From: Pseudeuparius sepicola
Taxonomy: Eukaryota > Arthropoda > Insecta > Coleoptera > Anthribidae
DNA length: 64,000 nucleotides
Direction: 5' to 3'
NCBI GenBank assembly: GCA_963920635.1
Contig: OY987307.1
Coordinates: forward strand, 3,038,001-3,102,000
Shown here: positions 1-12,281 of the stretch, piece after piece
How the letters are laid out: each line of letters opens with the position of its first letter
Numbering within the stretch: position 1 is the first letter of the stretch
Notes under the pieces: generated by a model
What the model saw: the letters and a program-made list of their open reading frames with translations, nothing else
Database searches by the model: none
What the model was told of the DNA's origin: nothing
Made by a program: the position numbers and the translations under genes

Positions 1-696
1 AATTTATAAAGATCCACAAAAGGTAAAAACACATTTTTAAAAGAATTACTTCAGAATTACAAGCCACTGGGAATCTCATATTAGTCAGACCCTGGTAATC
101 GATCGCAATGCAGTCATGTGACTTTGTTTATATCTACTGCCGCTGTAACTTGGATAGACTGTAGACTGGGGTTCCCGCATGTCAGCTTAGAGTGCACGGA
201 CTGTACTACACTGAAAGAAAAATCTATTTGTTGTTAAAAGATTTCTGCTAAGATCATTTTGTTGTCACAATCAGATATCTATTTAAGGCAAATAAAAAAT
301 AAATGAACCTATTTACTATTGCAAAATTTATATTTATTACAAATAGGTAAGCTTTGCTAAGATATTCTACTTGCCGCAAATAGGAAAACTATTTGTAACA
401 AAACAAGATATGAACCTTCCTGGTACAAGGTACAAATAGGTAGTTTATTTACTTCTTGGTATTGCGCGCATGCGTTTTGGGGTTTTGGGTATTCCTTATG
501 CATTGGTTCCGTGCGTTATCAGTTAGCTTTCAGTTGCGAGTCAACCTGTGATAGTTGTCGTTCCGCGAGTAACGTTGTCGATCGAGTAATGTACCTACAA
601 TATATTTTTTTCAACCGACCGGCCAGAAAATACACCCTCTCTATAGAGAATTTGCCCCCATAAATTAACGTTTCCCGGCCTAGGCCGGAAAAAGAT
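1..696. other. Unassigned AT-rich sequence
   Basis: No coding region, RNA gene or complete mobile element was recognised. The stretch from about 270 to 450 repeats short motifs such as AAATAGG and CTATTTG but shows no clear period. Confidence 0.4.
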
Positions 697-1290
697 AAAA
701 AAAACTTTTTATTATACTTCTTTGAAAACACCTTATTTTCATTTGTTTTAGCAATAATGAAAGATGGGATTTTTCGGGCTAGCGCACGGAAACAGCACAT
801 GGAAAAACTTTCCGTGCGCTGAATAAAAATACCGAATATATGGCTTTAAAATAGAAATATACAGCAAAGTAAACTAAATTTATGAAACTCTATATGCTCT
901 CTGATATTTAACATATACCTATTTTGTATTTTAATGCGTAAGTGTTTCAATATTTAGATACATTTCTGTAATATTTTTGACGTTTTATTCACCTTATCTG
1001 ACAATAACTAATTTACAACAAAGCACCTTTGAAATAATTTGAGAGTAACCATGGAAACGCATCGTACATACCAAACACTATATTGTCTGCATTGTTTATT
1101 TTTTGTGAATTAAATTTATTATAATATGCCGATAAAATATTTTAAGTTTCCGTTTTCAAAGAAGTATAATAAAAAATATCGTTCATTACACGTCCAGAAA
1201 TAGATTTTTCGGTGCTTGCATGACTGCATGACATGAATTTGTCACGCGCGCACGGAAAAATCTTTATTTCCAGACTCGTAATGAAATATA
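697..1290 (-). repeat. Dispersed repeat, copy 1 (shared with 40794-41361)
   Basis: This segment is the reverse complement of 40794-41361 over nearly its whole length. It includes the inverted pair built on TTCAAAGAAGTATAATAAAA and the segment rich in cacGGAAAAATC. The last part, about 1125-1290, recurs a third time at 62651-62796. No coding potential is visible. It behaves like a non-autonomous foldback or TIR element of unknown class. Confidence 0.6.
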
Positions 1291-1329
1291 CTATTTATTA
1301 ATGGTTAATAGATATTTCCTCGGATATTT

Positions 1330-1740
1330 CTCTCGGTGTAGGGGTAGCAAAAAAAATCCAAATACGTTGATTTTTTCAGGGTTGCTTGGGAACTGCCTCC
1401 TGAGTGTCCAACCAAAAGATCGCACTCAAACTCCTGGTACGAATTGAGCTATACTGTGGTTTCCTAAACAATATGAGTGGTTTCCTAAATATTTTTTAGG
1501 GCAAAATGACCCTAATACAAGTTCAAAGTATGAATAACTTTTCCTAATATATTTTTTTGTATCTCTAATACATAACGAGTTACAGCGCATTACTTTTTAC
1601 AAAAAATGACCTGAATAAAAGTTTTAGTGGATGAACTTCTGGTCAACTTTTTCTTCCATACATTTTTGTGTCTCCAATACTTAATGATTTACAGGGCAAT
1701 ATGTTTTTTAATTAATAGGTCAAATTATACAGTGTCCTGC
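1330..1740 (+). repeat. Dispersed repeat, related to 48640-49020
   Basis: Shares long stretches with 48640-49020, such as the block around GACTGCCTCC..GTGTCCAACC and the TGGTTTCCTAAACAATATG motif. Near its end (about 1732) it runs into a sequence starting CAGTGTCC..CCAAAAAGTTTGCAC. That resembles the terminus of the MITE at 29820, so a partial MITE end may abut it. Confidence 0.55.
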
Positions 1741-3577
1741 TCCAAAAAGTTTGCACTATGGGGAAATTTTCCAATTATTAATGATTTATTTTTAAATTCA
1801 ACTTTGGGGTTACCTTTTGCTTTAAAAAAAGATGAAAATGGCTAATTCTAACGTGGTCACGTGACTTACGCTATCTGTCACAAATGGCATTTAAAAAATA
1901 AAATCGCTGAAAAAGGGTTTCAACATGTTTTAAGTACTTCTCGAAGTACTTACCTTAAAAAGTTCTTTTTCAATTTTACATAAATTTACATTATTATTAT
2001 GTGAACTTACAGGTTTTTTTTGTGAAAATCCCTATAATGCTGGCTCTCTTGTTAGATATGGGCCTCAATAGGGATGTTTTTGTGACCTAGCAGGTAGAAA
2101 GAAATTCACTCTAGATTCAAACTTGGGAAAATAGAAGTGCCGTAGATCCTTGTGTAGGAGCCAAGAAGTAAGATAAAATAAGTACTTCGTGGTAGGAGAG
2201 CTATAATAAATACTCTTTTAAAATAATAATTATTAGGCCACCAATTTCATATCTTTCAACGGTGGTTCGATTAGAGGCGTTATATTTTATATTTATCTGT
2301 TATGTACCTTAAAGAATAAACTCATTGATAGGAAAGTTTATGATAATAACTAAAGTAGTAGGTAGCATTTAGTAGTAGTAAATTCAGTATTCCTAACACG
2401 CAACATAAGACATGATAACCGCAGGTACCTACCTACTTAACTTACTTAGTATTTTCGGGAGTTGCTATCATTTTAACCCAAGCATAAACGCTCAGAATTC
2501 TAGGCAAAAACGTTCTTAAAAAATGTTTTGCTTATACCTAATTAAAAAATGCACAAAAATCAAAACAATCCACACGTAGGTAGGTACTTACACGAAAATA
2601 TAGCAAATTATAAAATTATTTTAAATAGGTATGGTTTAAAAGAAGTTATTTGGAACAGCATACAAACATTTGAATTTTATACGGGTGATTTCTTCTGTCT
2701 GGTATTTTTACCAGTAGCAAAGCGTGGTAGTGGTAAATGCTATGAAATAGATCGCCCCGTATATCACTGTGTTCCAAGTGAGTTCATTTATATTTTATCA
2801 GGGTAGCTCGAGAACAGGCGCCTCGACAATAAAATAGATACGAGACAAAACACTTTTTTAACCATATTAAACCGCATCTGGTATTAGCAGTAAAAAGAGA
2901 TGAAGGAGACAGAGAAGATAGATATTGTAGTAAAAACAAGTGACTGTATGCTCGCGTAATATATTATCATTATCACCAATACTTGCATGGATTACACTGT
3001 TCGACGGCTGGCCACTTGTGCAGCGAAATGCGGTGGATAGCCGTGCCATAATTTCACAGATCTCAGGATATACTTGCGTAAATAGTTACAATCGATATGG
3101 CTAGAGACCTTTTGACAATATTATATGGTGCATTGTGCATTAATTAACCTTTACGTTGTGTTTGACGACAACCAAAAAAAAACCTTAAAAGTGAAATATT
3201 ATGTTGCTTGTGGAATATCTATATTTTTGAAAACTGCGTGACGCCTATGTCCTATATTCTTTTTGTGGCGCCAATTATAGTTTTTTTAGGATGTTCATGT
3301 GATTTTAGCAACACTATACCCATTTTTATTTATTTCTTATTCAAACCGCTTGTAGTTTTATTTCTTATTCGGTTCATGAAAAAAAAGTTGTAGGTAGGTA
3401 CCTTGTATCTAGCTATGTTGATATTTCTCAGGTGGAATTTTGACCCCCATACAAATATCTTGACGTTTAATCCAGTATTTTATATTTTCTTGGATATTTT
3501 TATATTAGATGAATAAACTATAACAGGTGGGCACTATGCATTAATACCTAAAGTAGGTACTACTTAGGTAGTAATAG
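1741..3577. other. Unassigned AT-rich sequence
   Basis: Only short open frames with no recognisable protein are present. GTAGGTACCTAC-like strings occur, as in many insect genomes. No complete TIR element was found. Confidence 0.35.
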
Positions 3578-3610
3578 CAAAGTCTAGAGAATAGTATTCT
3601 CTAGACTTTG
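3578..3610. repeat. 33-nt near-perfect palindrome
   Basis: A 16-bp stem with a single-base loop, CAAAGTCTAGAGAATA followed by its exact complement. It could form a cruciform; no T-tract or other terminator context is seen. Function unknown. Confidence 0.6.
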
Positions 3611-3691
3611 GTAACAGGTAGCTAGGTACTATACCTAGTAAAATATTCCAATGATAACCACATAGTTTTTTCAACAGTATCATTTATTATA

Positions 3692-4177
3692 CAGTGACCG
3701 GCAGTAAGTTGGACACAAAAATTTAATATTTTTAAACTCTGATTTCGCTAATTTAAATTTCTAGCTGCTAATCGAACAAAATTAAAAGTTAGTAGCAAAT
3801 TCATGTGTTATCCCATGATAAGTTGCGCTTGCGGTATTTTGTTCTTTTGTAATACACAGAGTGGTCGAAAAAAAATACAAAAAAAGTTAAATTTATTTTT
3901 TTTACTAGGTGGCTGTGACTTTAAATCTGATATCCACCTTTGATTCCAAACAACTTTTTTAAGTAACTTTTTACCGTATTTTAAAAAATAAGGGTACTTT
4001 ACCTTGAGTTATTTTGACATTTTTGAATCTACCTCGTATCCGAAAAGAGATATTTAAATTTTGATATGTGCGTTTTGAGTTTGAAATGATGCACCAACTT
4101 TTATCAAGAATAAAATTTTCGGAGAAATTAATAATAAAAAAGTTTTCCATTTGTGTCCAACTTTCTGCCGGTCACTG
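3692..4177. mobile_element. Mariner-type MITE (CAGTGACCGGCAG termini)
   Basis: The ends are inverted repeats beginning CAGTGACCGGCAG and ending CTGCCGGTCACTG. They are flanked by TA on both sides (3690-3691 and 4178-4179), as expected for a Tc1/mariner-mobilised miniature element. It is 486 bp long with no transposase remnant. Confidence 0.75.
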
Positions 4178-4654
4178 TATTACTAGTTTGACAAAAAGTC
4201 TTCTATGTTTTGCTACTTCGATTAAAAAAAAACAAATGTGGAAATGTATAAAAAAATATCCACATGCACACTTACCACAAGCTTTATAGTACCATCCTCG
4301 ACACAAGAACAGATAACATCGAAAACACCACCACTTTAGACGCACTAATGAAGTAAAACAGTCCTCCGCGTGTCTCACCACATTTCTCCACAATATCCGC
4401 ACATTCCTTCACAATTCCTCTATAGGAACTCCCCTGATGATTATGCCGGTAGTCCACTTATCAGAGTTCCCCCAAAAAAGTTCCCGATCGCGGTCTTTTC
4501 TCTCGCGCGGCGCCAGCACGTCCGTTGCCGACTCTCAACCCGCCGACGGTCGGTTGTCTTCTGCTGGCCGGCCGCCTGCTCTGATCGCCCGAAGTTCAAT
4601 CGGGCCGGGGTGCCGCAGGGTTGCCGGTTGGGGCCCGCAGTTTTCGCGCGGAGA
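4178..4654. other. Spacer ending in a GC-rich island
   Basis: From about 4480 the sequence becomes sharply GC- and CpG-rich compared with its surroundings. The island is cut by a hAT insertion at 4655 and, after 25 bp, by a second at 5813; it resumes at 7158. It may be a CpG-rich promoter or exon edge. Open frames here cross the hAT border and were not accepted as genes. Confidence 0.35.
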
Positions 4655-5787
4655 CACGGGCGTAGCCAGGATTTAGTTTTGGGGGGGGGGGGGTTTAGTT
4701 TGAGAAGTAAATAAAACAACAAAAATATACTTACATGAAATTTAATATCTATATATTCATCCGAAAAACTACGACATATTTATAAAGTTCTTAACTTTAA
4801 ATGAAATGGATAAATTAATTTCGTTCCTCTGCGCTAAATCTAAAACCATTAAAGAAGAAATCTTCGGCTTTTTCTTTTAAATATATCCACTACTTCATCT
4901 GCATGAATTTCTGTTCCATAGTGAATGTTCATTAGAGCCAAACCATTAAGTCTGTTTTCACTTGTAGTGTTTCGTAAATAGTTTTTCAGTCTCCTTAGGC
5001 TCGAGAAAGACCTTTCTGGGGTAGCAGTGGATACAGGAATGGTAGCGAAGATTTGTAGTAATGTGTAAATATTAGGATAAAGGTTTTTATCGCACATATC
5101 TAGGCATTCCAAACTAGATTTCGGGGTAGGCAGTCTTCTTATCAGCATGCAAGGTAGCTGAAGCTTTGATAGCTAAATCCAAATTTGTTTCTTTATTAGA
5201 AACCCCTTGACCTTGACTACACCACTTTTTCCGGTAGTCCATACCTTTAGGTTTATCACCCTTCCTTTTTTTCCCCTCCATTTTTCGACAGTAATAATGA
5301 TTCACGTATATATCCTTAACAAGGTCATCGAATAACAGTGCACTAAAATTACTCACTTACACGGTACACTTAATTCTCTTCACTATTCGTTCACCACTTT
5401 TCACTTTTATTCGCTTCGAGTTCGCATGGAACAATACTGCCGTAAGCGCCGTCACGCGCCGCGGCGCCGCTTATATAGCAGCCCAGTAGCCGTCCAGAAA
5501 CTTCCACGAACTTCCACAAAGTTCCGCTCATTTCGACCGAGGGGCGTGGCGAATAATCGAGAAACAACGCAAAGTGTCCCTACAATACAAAATAGTTCGG
5601 CTGCAACTGCGTCTGCCTCTCGTCAAAAGATGGCGCTAGGCGCTACTATTACTACATAATATATTCAAACGTAATAATAATTTAACTCTTCACTCCTCGT
5701 ATTTTTTCGGTATAATATTAGGTAATATTTTGCTTATTTCGGGTTGGGGTTTGAACCCCCGAAACCCCCCCCTTGGCTACGCCCGTG
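4655..5787 (-). mobile_element. hAT transposon, internally deleted
   Basis: Ends are CACGGGCGTAGCCA and its inverse, and the flanking 8 bp CGCGGAGA is duplicated exactly (4647-4654 and 5788-5795), which is diagnostic of hAT insertion. Runs of G/C follow the left TIR and precede the right TIR. The interior encodes, on the minus strand, the start and C-terminal dimerisation region of a transposase with the middle missing. A shorter relative in opposite orientation lies at 26011-26672. Confidence 0.85.
4849..5281 (-). pseudogene. hAT transposase remnant (N-terminal start plus C-terminal dimerisation domain)
   Basis: The C-terminal part (4849-5148) has the hAT family C-terminal dimerisation signature: a TATPERSFSSLRRLK motif followed by RLNGLALMNIHY. 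This is the type seen in ZMYM1/TTF-like hAT transposases. An ATG at 5281 opens a short lysine-rich segment (MEGKKRKG..) in another frame that ends near 5114. The RNase-H-like catalytic core that should lie between them is absent, so this is a deletion derivative that cannot encode an active enzyme. It may still be mobilised in trans, since TIRs and TSD are intact. Confidence 0.75.
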
Positions 5788-6140
5788 CGCGGAGACATTG
5801 GAGACGGTGACCCAGTGGCGTATTCAGGGGGGGGGGCAAAGGGGGCAATTGCCCCCCCAGACCTGTCGAGATAAACGAGATTGGTAATATCAAAATTAAT
5901 AATACCAAAAATTATATACTCCTGGCCTAATCTGAAAATGCAGTGAACATCAAACATCTACAATTTGTTATTTGTTTCATCTTGTCTTCTCGAAATTAAA
6001 ACCTGTGCAGTAGAATTGAGAACGCGCCGCCGCGCCGTATAGCGTAGCTAGATACTGTCATTGAATAAATACCTTAATCAATGATACTGTGCAGCGTGTA
6101 GGTAACCGTAAATTAGGCAAAACAACCTACTAAACATATT

Positions 6141-6347
6141 TTGCACAATTACAGTGTGCACACCGCCACGCCAGAAAGAACATTTTCAAAACTGAAAATT
6201 TTAAAAATTTATATTGGAGACAATATTAGCGAAAACCCACCGAATGGGTTAACATTCCTTTATGTGTACCCTGACATACCCATATCTCCAGAGGAGATAT
6301 TTGACGAGCTCAAGACCAAAAAAAGAATACTTGATTTTGTGATATAG
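6141..6347 (+). pseudogene. hAT transposase C-terminal dimerisation fragment
   Basis: The translated segment carries TATPERTFSKLKILK and ENPPNGLTFLYVY, the hAT dimerisation (hATC) signature. The protein ends with a stop at 6345-6347. Nothing upstream in the element encodes the catalytic domain. It is a relic of the element's own transposase, related to but distinct from that at 4849-5148. Confidence 0.7.
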
Positions 6348-6385
6348 ATTTTACTGGTTTGAAGAAAAATTATTTTTATGTTATA

Positions 6386-7038
6386 CAGGGTGTCCGGTAA
6401 TAACTTAAAAATTTTAAAAAAAAAATGGAAAATATGACGAAAAGTTCATATGAATAGGTCCGCAGATGTTTGGTTTTCGAGATGTAGGGTGTTGAAATTT
6501 AAATTTTATTTTCGATTTTTTTAAGTAACTTTTTGAGACGACAAAATTTTCTTGAAAAAAAAAACAAGTTAATTAAGTAAACTGTCAAAAAATAAATGGG
6601 CTTGTTTATTTAAATTTTATTTTTAAATTTCTCGAAAACAGTCACCTTTGGCGTTATTCACCAAGTATACCTTTTTTGCTTAGAAAACGTTTGGGAAGAG
6701 GATACATCCACAAAATGGTAGTAAAAGTTTACTGTCAAAAAAGTTAGGGCAAATTAAATTAAATAATGATAGCGTAAAGCCGAGCGTATAGCCCTCTACG
6801 GATTGCACCAAAAATAATACCAAATTATGACTTCCCTTCCCAAAAAAAAACTCCGGCTACCAAACTTTGCAAGAAAATTTTGTCGTCTCAAAAAGTTACT
6901 TAAAAAACATTGAAAACAATATTTCAATTTCAACACCCCGCATCTCGAAAACCAAACATCTGCAGACCCATGTTCATATGAACTTTTCGTCATATTTTCA
7001 AATTTTTCAAGTAGGTTCATTTATTTCCGGACACCCTG
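6386..7038. mobile_element. Mariner-type MITE nested in the hAT
   Basis: Terminal CAGGGTGTCCGG / CCGGACACCCTG with TA on both sides (6384-6385, 7039-7040). The inverted arms extend over roughly 170 bp with moderate divergence. No coding capacity. It interrupts the 5813-7157 hAT and is therefore younger than it. Confidence 0.75.
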
Positions 7039-7157
7039 TATTTATTTATTTTAGAAAATATGTTTTTGTTCTGTTTTTATTCGTTAAAATTATGGACAGA
7101 GTTTTGTTATTTATAACCGATTGCCCCTCCCAGACGTTAATCCTGGATACGCCACTG

Positions 7158-8602
7158 GTGACCAGAGGCACATATGATAGGATGTCCTGTGGAAATACAA
7201 TAGTTGAAATGGGTAGTATGATTTTTAAACTGTGCTGTAGGCTCAATGCTAAACTAAGTCTATGGGCCATGCCATTTTGTTGATCCGTAGGTATATTATG
7301 TTTTCTGTTTTGTTCAAAATCAGTCAAAAAAGCTTTATTTTCTAAAGTTGACTATTATAATAATGTGGTAAATAACAACAGTTGAATTCAAATGTTTAAA
7401 ATATTCCCGCCACGCTAGTATCAAAAAAGAGAGAAGAGTTAAAGAAGAGTTGTTATAAAATGAAATAAAGCCAGTAAAATGTGATTTTTATTATGATTAC
7501 CACGCCCAAAAAGCCTCCCACAGTTATCAGAAGTGGAATTTGAACATGCTAAAGTGTTATGCAGTGTAGTTACGAAGTTTTAGTGCGAGATTCGGACGAA
7601 AAACCGTCTTGATTCGATCGCCGAGGTCCTAACCTAAACATTTTTTGTTCGTTTGTTCTTGAAAACATTTTCGAGATGGAACAAATTTCGAATCAATTTA
7701 ATTTAACCAACAAAGTTCTCTATTTCGAATTCAGCTTTTAGTTCATTTTTAGTTGCCTGTTGCCTTTGAAATTACATAAATCATAAACAATAATGTTTAA
7801 ACTTTATAAAAACCGGTAAGTACAGGTTCCCGTGGTGTATGTCTGCCCCGATTTTTTTGAAATTTTGGCTACCCCCCTATTTTCCGGGTCCCTGAACACG
7901 AATCTGACCTTAGTTTTTGGTGCTCGGGCGTAGTTTCCGAGAAAATGAATTTTCAAATTTCCTTTGACACTTCACTTTTCATGGCGATATTTGTGGTTAT
8001 AATCCGGATGAATTTTTACTATATGCAGCTCAAACTGATCACCACACTATTTTGCACCTTTTGCAACATCGAAACTTCGCGGAAACCCGCGGAAAATCCG
8101 AAATTTGGAAAGATTTGTGCCGTGTTTACGTCCGGCCCGGCCGCTGTTTTCGCCCCACAATCGGCGGGCGCCGATTGTCGGGGGGAACTTTTACCTAATA
8201 ACCAAATAACTTTATGAAGACGACCATAAAATATACAGAAGACGACAAGAACAAAGAACAACGCAGTGTAAACCCAAAGTGTGCCCAAAGCTAGAGGTGA
8301 CAATGGCCCATATAGTTAGTTCGCATAGTGCCCGTCGGGGCGTTGGCATCTTAAATTCAGTCACAGAATAGATTCCCCTATTCTGTGATTCAGTCGCGTA
8401 TAGGCGAGCGAATTCGTGGAATGGCCAGAGACCTTGAAATGTAATTAGAAAATGGAATAGCACGATATTATTAAACCTCCTACTGTAAAAATTGAGTCTT
8501 TTTAAATTTATTATTTAATAGTAAATTCTATTATTGCACACAAAGCCCTCAATAATTTAACTTTTCTAGACTTTCGCACCATCGTCAAAAATGCTCTCTA
8601 TA
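7158..8602. other. Unassigned sequence with a small GC-rich block
   Basis: This continues the GC-rich segment split by the two hATs, then becomes AT-rich. A CpG-rich block at about 8080-8190 contains a perfect 10-bp stem-loop (8157-8166 with 8169-8178). A second 10-bp hairpin lies at 8361-8388. No protein was recognised. Confidence 0.35.
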
Positions 8603-9111
8603 CAGTGTGTCCCAAATTCGATGCTCACCATTGGGATCTCGGTAACTACAAGAGATAGCGAGTCGGTTAAATGGGGAAAGTTTTAGACAATTTTATGGTC
8701 AATCTGATGCCGCTGAGAAATCAAGGCTAACTGAGATCGTTTTCGAGTTATTACCAAAAAACCGAATTTTATCATTTTCGTTTTTCTTAAATATCTTAGA
8801 AACCGATGGTTTCTCAAAGACAGGACTTTGACATTATTAAGGCACTTTTGTCCAACCTTTTAAGCGGTAATGTCAGTTTCTTTAAAAAAGTTTTCATTTT
8901 CGAGATATGACTCACAACTTTTGATTTTCTTATGGACGCTATCTTGGATTTTTACAAATTCGAAATGTACATGAAATTCTCTTTCCAATGATGTGTCACA
9001 CTAATGATTTTTTCGTTAGTTGCAACACTTAAAAGCGTTTTTTTGCCTAATACTAAGTAGGCCATGACAAGTCTGTCAAAACAAATGCAACAAACCAAAC
9101 ATTGAATCCAA

Positions 9112-9470
9112 ATTTTTGTTGAGATCTGGATTCCTTAATACCATATGGGTTATTAACAGCCCAGTAATGGTGCTTATGTTTATTAAAAATGCCATTGTTA
9201 TGAAATCTTGTTTCATCAACTTTTGCACTATCACGGGTTTATAGGGGTGATATTTTTTGTCAAGTATCTATGAATAGTCGTTTTCAGCAAAAGAGTTCTG
9301 CGACTTATCTCTCTAAATGAAATCGTCGGTGCTTCATTAAACTTTGTTCAACGTTTTCAACATCTATTGGCGCAATCGATTGGAACCATATTTCGGTCTG
9401 GGCACAACAAAACGCTCATGTTGTTCTAAATTCCTACTCAATCTAAGAAAAATTTAACGGTGAGGCTGCT
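9112..9470 (-). pseudogene. Mariner-like transposase relic, catalytic centre region
   Basis: Reverse-strand translation gives KVDETRFHNNG followed by HHYWAVNNP. This corresponds to the first catalytic Asp block of arthropod mariner-type transposases, the D-E-x-x-F...G...H-x-W...NP region. Stops and frameshifts interrupt it. The C-terminal block at 10030-10378 lies on the wrong side for a single gene, so the two remnants come from different elements. Confidence 0.6.
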
Positions 9471-10029
9471 GCCTTTCAGGGAATAATGTATGATAAACTC
9501 TTGTTGCCACTGTACTATTTCTATAGTTTTGTGTGTAACAATAATTGTACATATCCACCTTTTCGCTAGTACTAAACGGCATTTTTACACATATCTCAAA
9601 ACACTGACGTCAGATCTCTGTAGCTCCGTTATTTCTGATTACACAGAAAAACTGTAGAAACAAAAATTGTAGATAATTTTAGGCTTAATAAGATAATCTG
9701 ATCCAATTGTTTATGTTGTTTGTGATTTTTGAGATATGACATAAACTTGTGTTTTTTTAAATGTAAATCATAGTTGGCTGTGGCCTTTTTAGCCATTTTT
9801 TGAGCTTTCCAATGATATAATACTCGGCATAGTTATTATAAAAAATAAATGAGCTATGGCTAATTATCTGATTTTTTTTAAATTTTCACATAGTCAGCCA
9901 TGAAATATTTTCATAATTACGTTCTATTTTATAATTAGACATACTTCAAACTATCTAATATTTTGTTTCAGCTGGTAACAAACTGTAACAAAATGAAACC
10001 AAAATTAAAAAACTCAAATTCAAATTTAA

Positions 10030-10378
10030 TTATTTTAAAAGGTCACCTTTTAAAATAAAAAGGTGTTCAAACAATACACCATTAATATTTATGCAAATAT
10101 TGCATCTTTTTAAAACTGAATTTGTCTCCTTTCTTAGAGAGCGCCTGTCAATACTGGCAATTGCTTCTAAAACAGCTGCTCTTAATTCAACAATTGTCAC
10201 ATATACTTTATTTTGTACTGTTCCCCACAAAAAGAAATCCAAAACAGACAAATCGGGGGATCGGGGCTGCCAGGAAATAGGTCTATTTCTCCCTGTCCAA
10301 CTATTTGGATAGAGCTCATCTAGGTAATTTCTTACGGGCAAATAATTATGTGGTGGAGCTCCATCATGATAATTTTTG
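10030..10378 (-). pseudogene. Mariner-like transposase C-terminal relic
   Basis: The reading frame contains YHDGAPPHN (second catalytic Asp), SWQPRSPDLSVLDFFLWGT (third Asp block) and a tail ending in LFEHL, typical of arthropod IS630/Tc1/mariner transposases. The N-terminal helix-turn-helix and first catalytic Asp are missing. A closely similar, more damaged copy is in 28905-29200. Confidence 0.7.
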
Positions 10379-11115
10379 TTTTATTTTGTTACATTTTGTT
10401 ACCAGCTAAAAATAAAATATTTAAAAGTTTGAAGTATGTCTTATTATAAAATAGAACGTAATTATCAAAATATTCCATGGCTGACTGTGTGAAAATTAAC
10501 AAAAAAATCAGAGCCATAGCTATTTTATTTATTATAATAATTATGCCGAGTATTACTTTCTTGGAAAGCTCAAAAAATGGCCGATTTGATAACAACATGA
10601 TCATAACAATAACAACAACTGAGAGTTTCATTTGTTTTGACAGACTTGTCATGGCCTACTTAGTATTAGACAAAAAAAACCGCTTTTAAGTGTTACAACT
10701 AACGAAAAAATCATTAGTGCGACATATCATTGCAAAGAGAATTTAATGTAGATTTCGAATTTGTAAAAATCCCAGATGGCGTCCATAAGAAAATCAAAAG
10801 TTGTGAGTCATATCTCGAAAATGAAAACTTTCTTAAAGAAACTGACATTACCGCTTAAAAGGCTGGACAAAAGTGCCTTAATAATGTCAAAGTCCTGTCT
10901 TTGAGAAACCATCGGTTTCTAAGATATTTAAGAAAAACGAAAATGATAAAATTCGGTTTTTTGGTAATAACTCGAAAACGATCCCAGTTAGCCTTGACTT
11001 CTCAGCGGCATCAGATTGACCATAAAATTGTCTAAAACTTTCCCCATTTAACCGACTCTCTATCTCTTGTAGTTACCGAGATCCCAATGGTGAGCATCGA
11101 ATTTGGGACACACTG

Positions 11116-11525
11116 TATAGTAGGTACCTACCTAACAATTATCGAATTACGTATCGCATAATTACTGAATATTTCGATTGCCTCATTTCCACCCCTTCGC
11201 GTAGAATAATTTTGCCCAAAAGCAATCTTAACCGTTCTGTATTGTAATCCGTTTGAAAGTTATGGTGGAAACGCACACACAGACACCCATATTCCATATT
11301 TATGCTGAAACTTTGGTTTTCGATGTTTTAGAACATTTTTATACTAGTTTAGCGAATAAAATTGCTTTAAATTTTTTTACCCAAATACCAAATACATAGT
11401 AATAACTTCCACACACACGTGGTGATGAGAAAGTAAAAAGGGTTATAATAATAATTTTAAAAATAACGTTTGATACCTTCTACCGGAAAAATACTTTACC
11501 TGCACAGAAATAAGCTACAATTATA
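11116..11525. other. Unassigned spacer
   Basis: AT-rich sequence between two TIR elements. No gene or repeat with clear borders is visible. Confidence 0.35.
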
Positions 11526-11853
11526 CGTGAGAACGAGAAGGTTGGAACAAATTCGGTAAAATGTTCAGGTGGCGAATAAAAAAAATCGATGAGACACGTC
11601 AAACATAATTTTTAATTGTGCACATTTGGGCATAAAACTTTTTCTTGTGACGTCACCAAGTTCGCAGATATGACGTCATCGACATTTTTTTTAAATGGCA
11701 TCCCCACTTTTTTATAACGTCATTAGAAAGGGGACGTTTCCTGCGTACATAAGTATACATTTTAGGGTAGGTTACATAACAACATTTCTGAGAAAAAAGT
11801 ATTTTTCTTGAAATCGGCATTAAAATGTCCCAAAATCGTCATTAAAAGCACAG

Positions 11854-11890
11854 AAATCGTACAATAATGTAGCCCATTATTGTACGATTT
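11854..11890. repeat. Perfect hairpin inside family A
   Basis: AAATCGTACAATAATG is followed by a 5-nt loop and its complement. In the 42-kb and 47-kb copies only one arm or a diverged arm is kept. Function unknown. Confidence 0.5.
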
Positions 11891-12093
11891 TTTCAATAAG
11901 TAGGCCTTGGCGAGATGTAAACATCAAACGTCAGACGCGGAGAAATCGCCCGTCAAAAGTGACCAAATATTCAAAACCCGGCCGATAAAGGCTCATTTAA
12001 CTTTTCGTACACATTGCGAAATTGTTTCCTATAGAAGCGCAATCCTTCAGTATACATATTTTAGTAAATTTGAAAAACAATAGATTTGTTGTG

Positions 12094-12281
12094 AGTTACG
12101 AGGCGGGTTGACGCAAAGTCGTTTTTAAAAAGAACTGATCTTTATTGAATACAAGTAGGAAGTGTTTGCTCTTAGTCTATGGCCCGTATATAATACCTCT
12201 GCTGGGCTTACGTTGTATTTCCTTATCTTATGCTGCATATACAAGTTTCTATGCTACCTAAACAATATACAGCTTATAACT
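12094..12281 (-). repeat. 3' LTR of the errantivirus
   Basis: 188 bp, apparently identical to 19560-19747. It starts (element sense) AGTTATAAGC at 12281 and ends CGTAACT at 12094. A polyadenylation signal AATAAA is present on the minus strand at 12141-12146. Confidence 0.92.

Larger units (their letters stand above)
5813..7157 (+). mobile_element. Second hAT-like transposon with nested MITE
   Basis: The ends CAGTGGCGTATTCAGG and CCTGGATACGCCACTG are inverted. GTGACC is directly repeated immediately outside both ends (5807-5812 and 7158-7163). That is 6 bp rather than the usual 8, so the edge bases may have diverged. The interior contains a hAT C-terminal domain relic and a nested mariner-type MITE (6386-7038). 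Only 25 bp separate it from the first hAT. Confidence 0.7.
8603..11115 (-). mobile_element. Decayed mariner-like transposon with about 485-bp TIRs
   Basis: The termini CAGTGTGTCCCAAATTCG are inverted and flanked by TA (8601-8602, 11116-11117). The inverted arms match from 8603 to about 9090 and from about 10630 to 11115. The interior holds a minus-strand transposase relic of its own (about 9112-9470). It also holds a second block (about 9609-10590) that matches the interior of the element at 28361-29801, so it is composite. Confidence 0.7.

Noticed and set aside
4370..4722. Several overlapping open frames on both strands at the GC-rich island
   Set aside because: They arise from high GC content, run across the hAT border and contain the TIR sequence; no protein similarity recognised.
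7790..7820. Possible first exon ending in a CCG-GTAAGT splice donor
   Set aside because: Only eight codons precede the donor and no matching downstream exon was recognised, so it is not distinguishable from chance.
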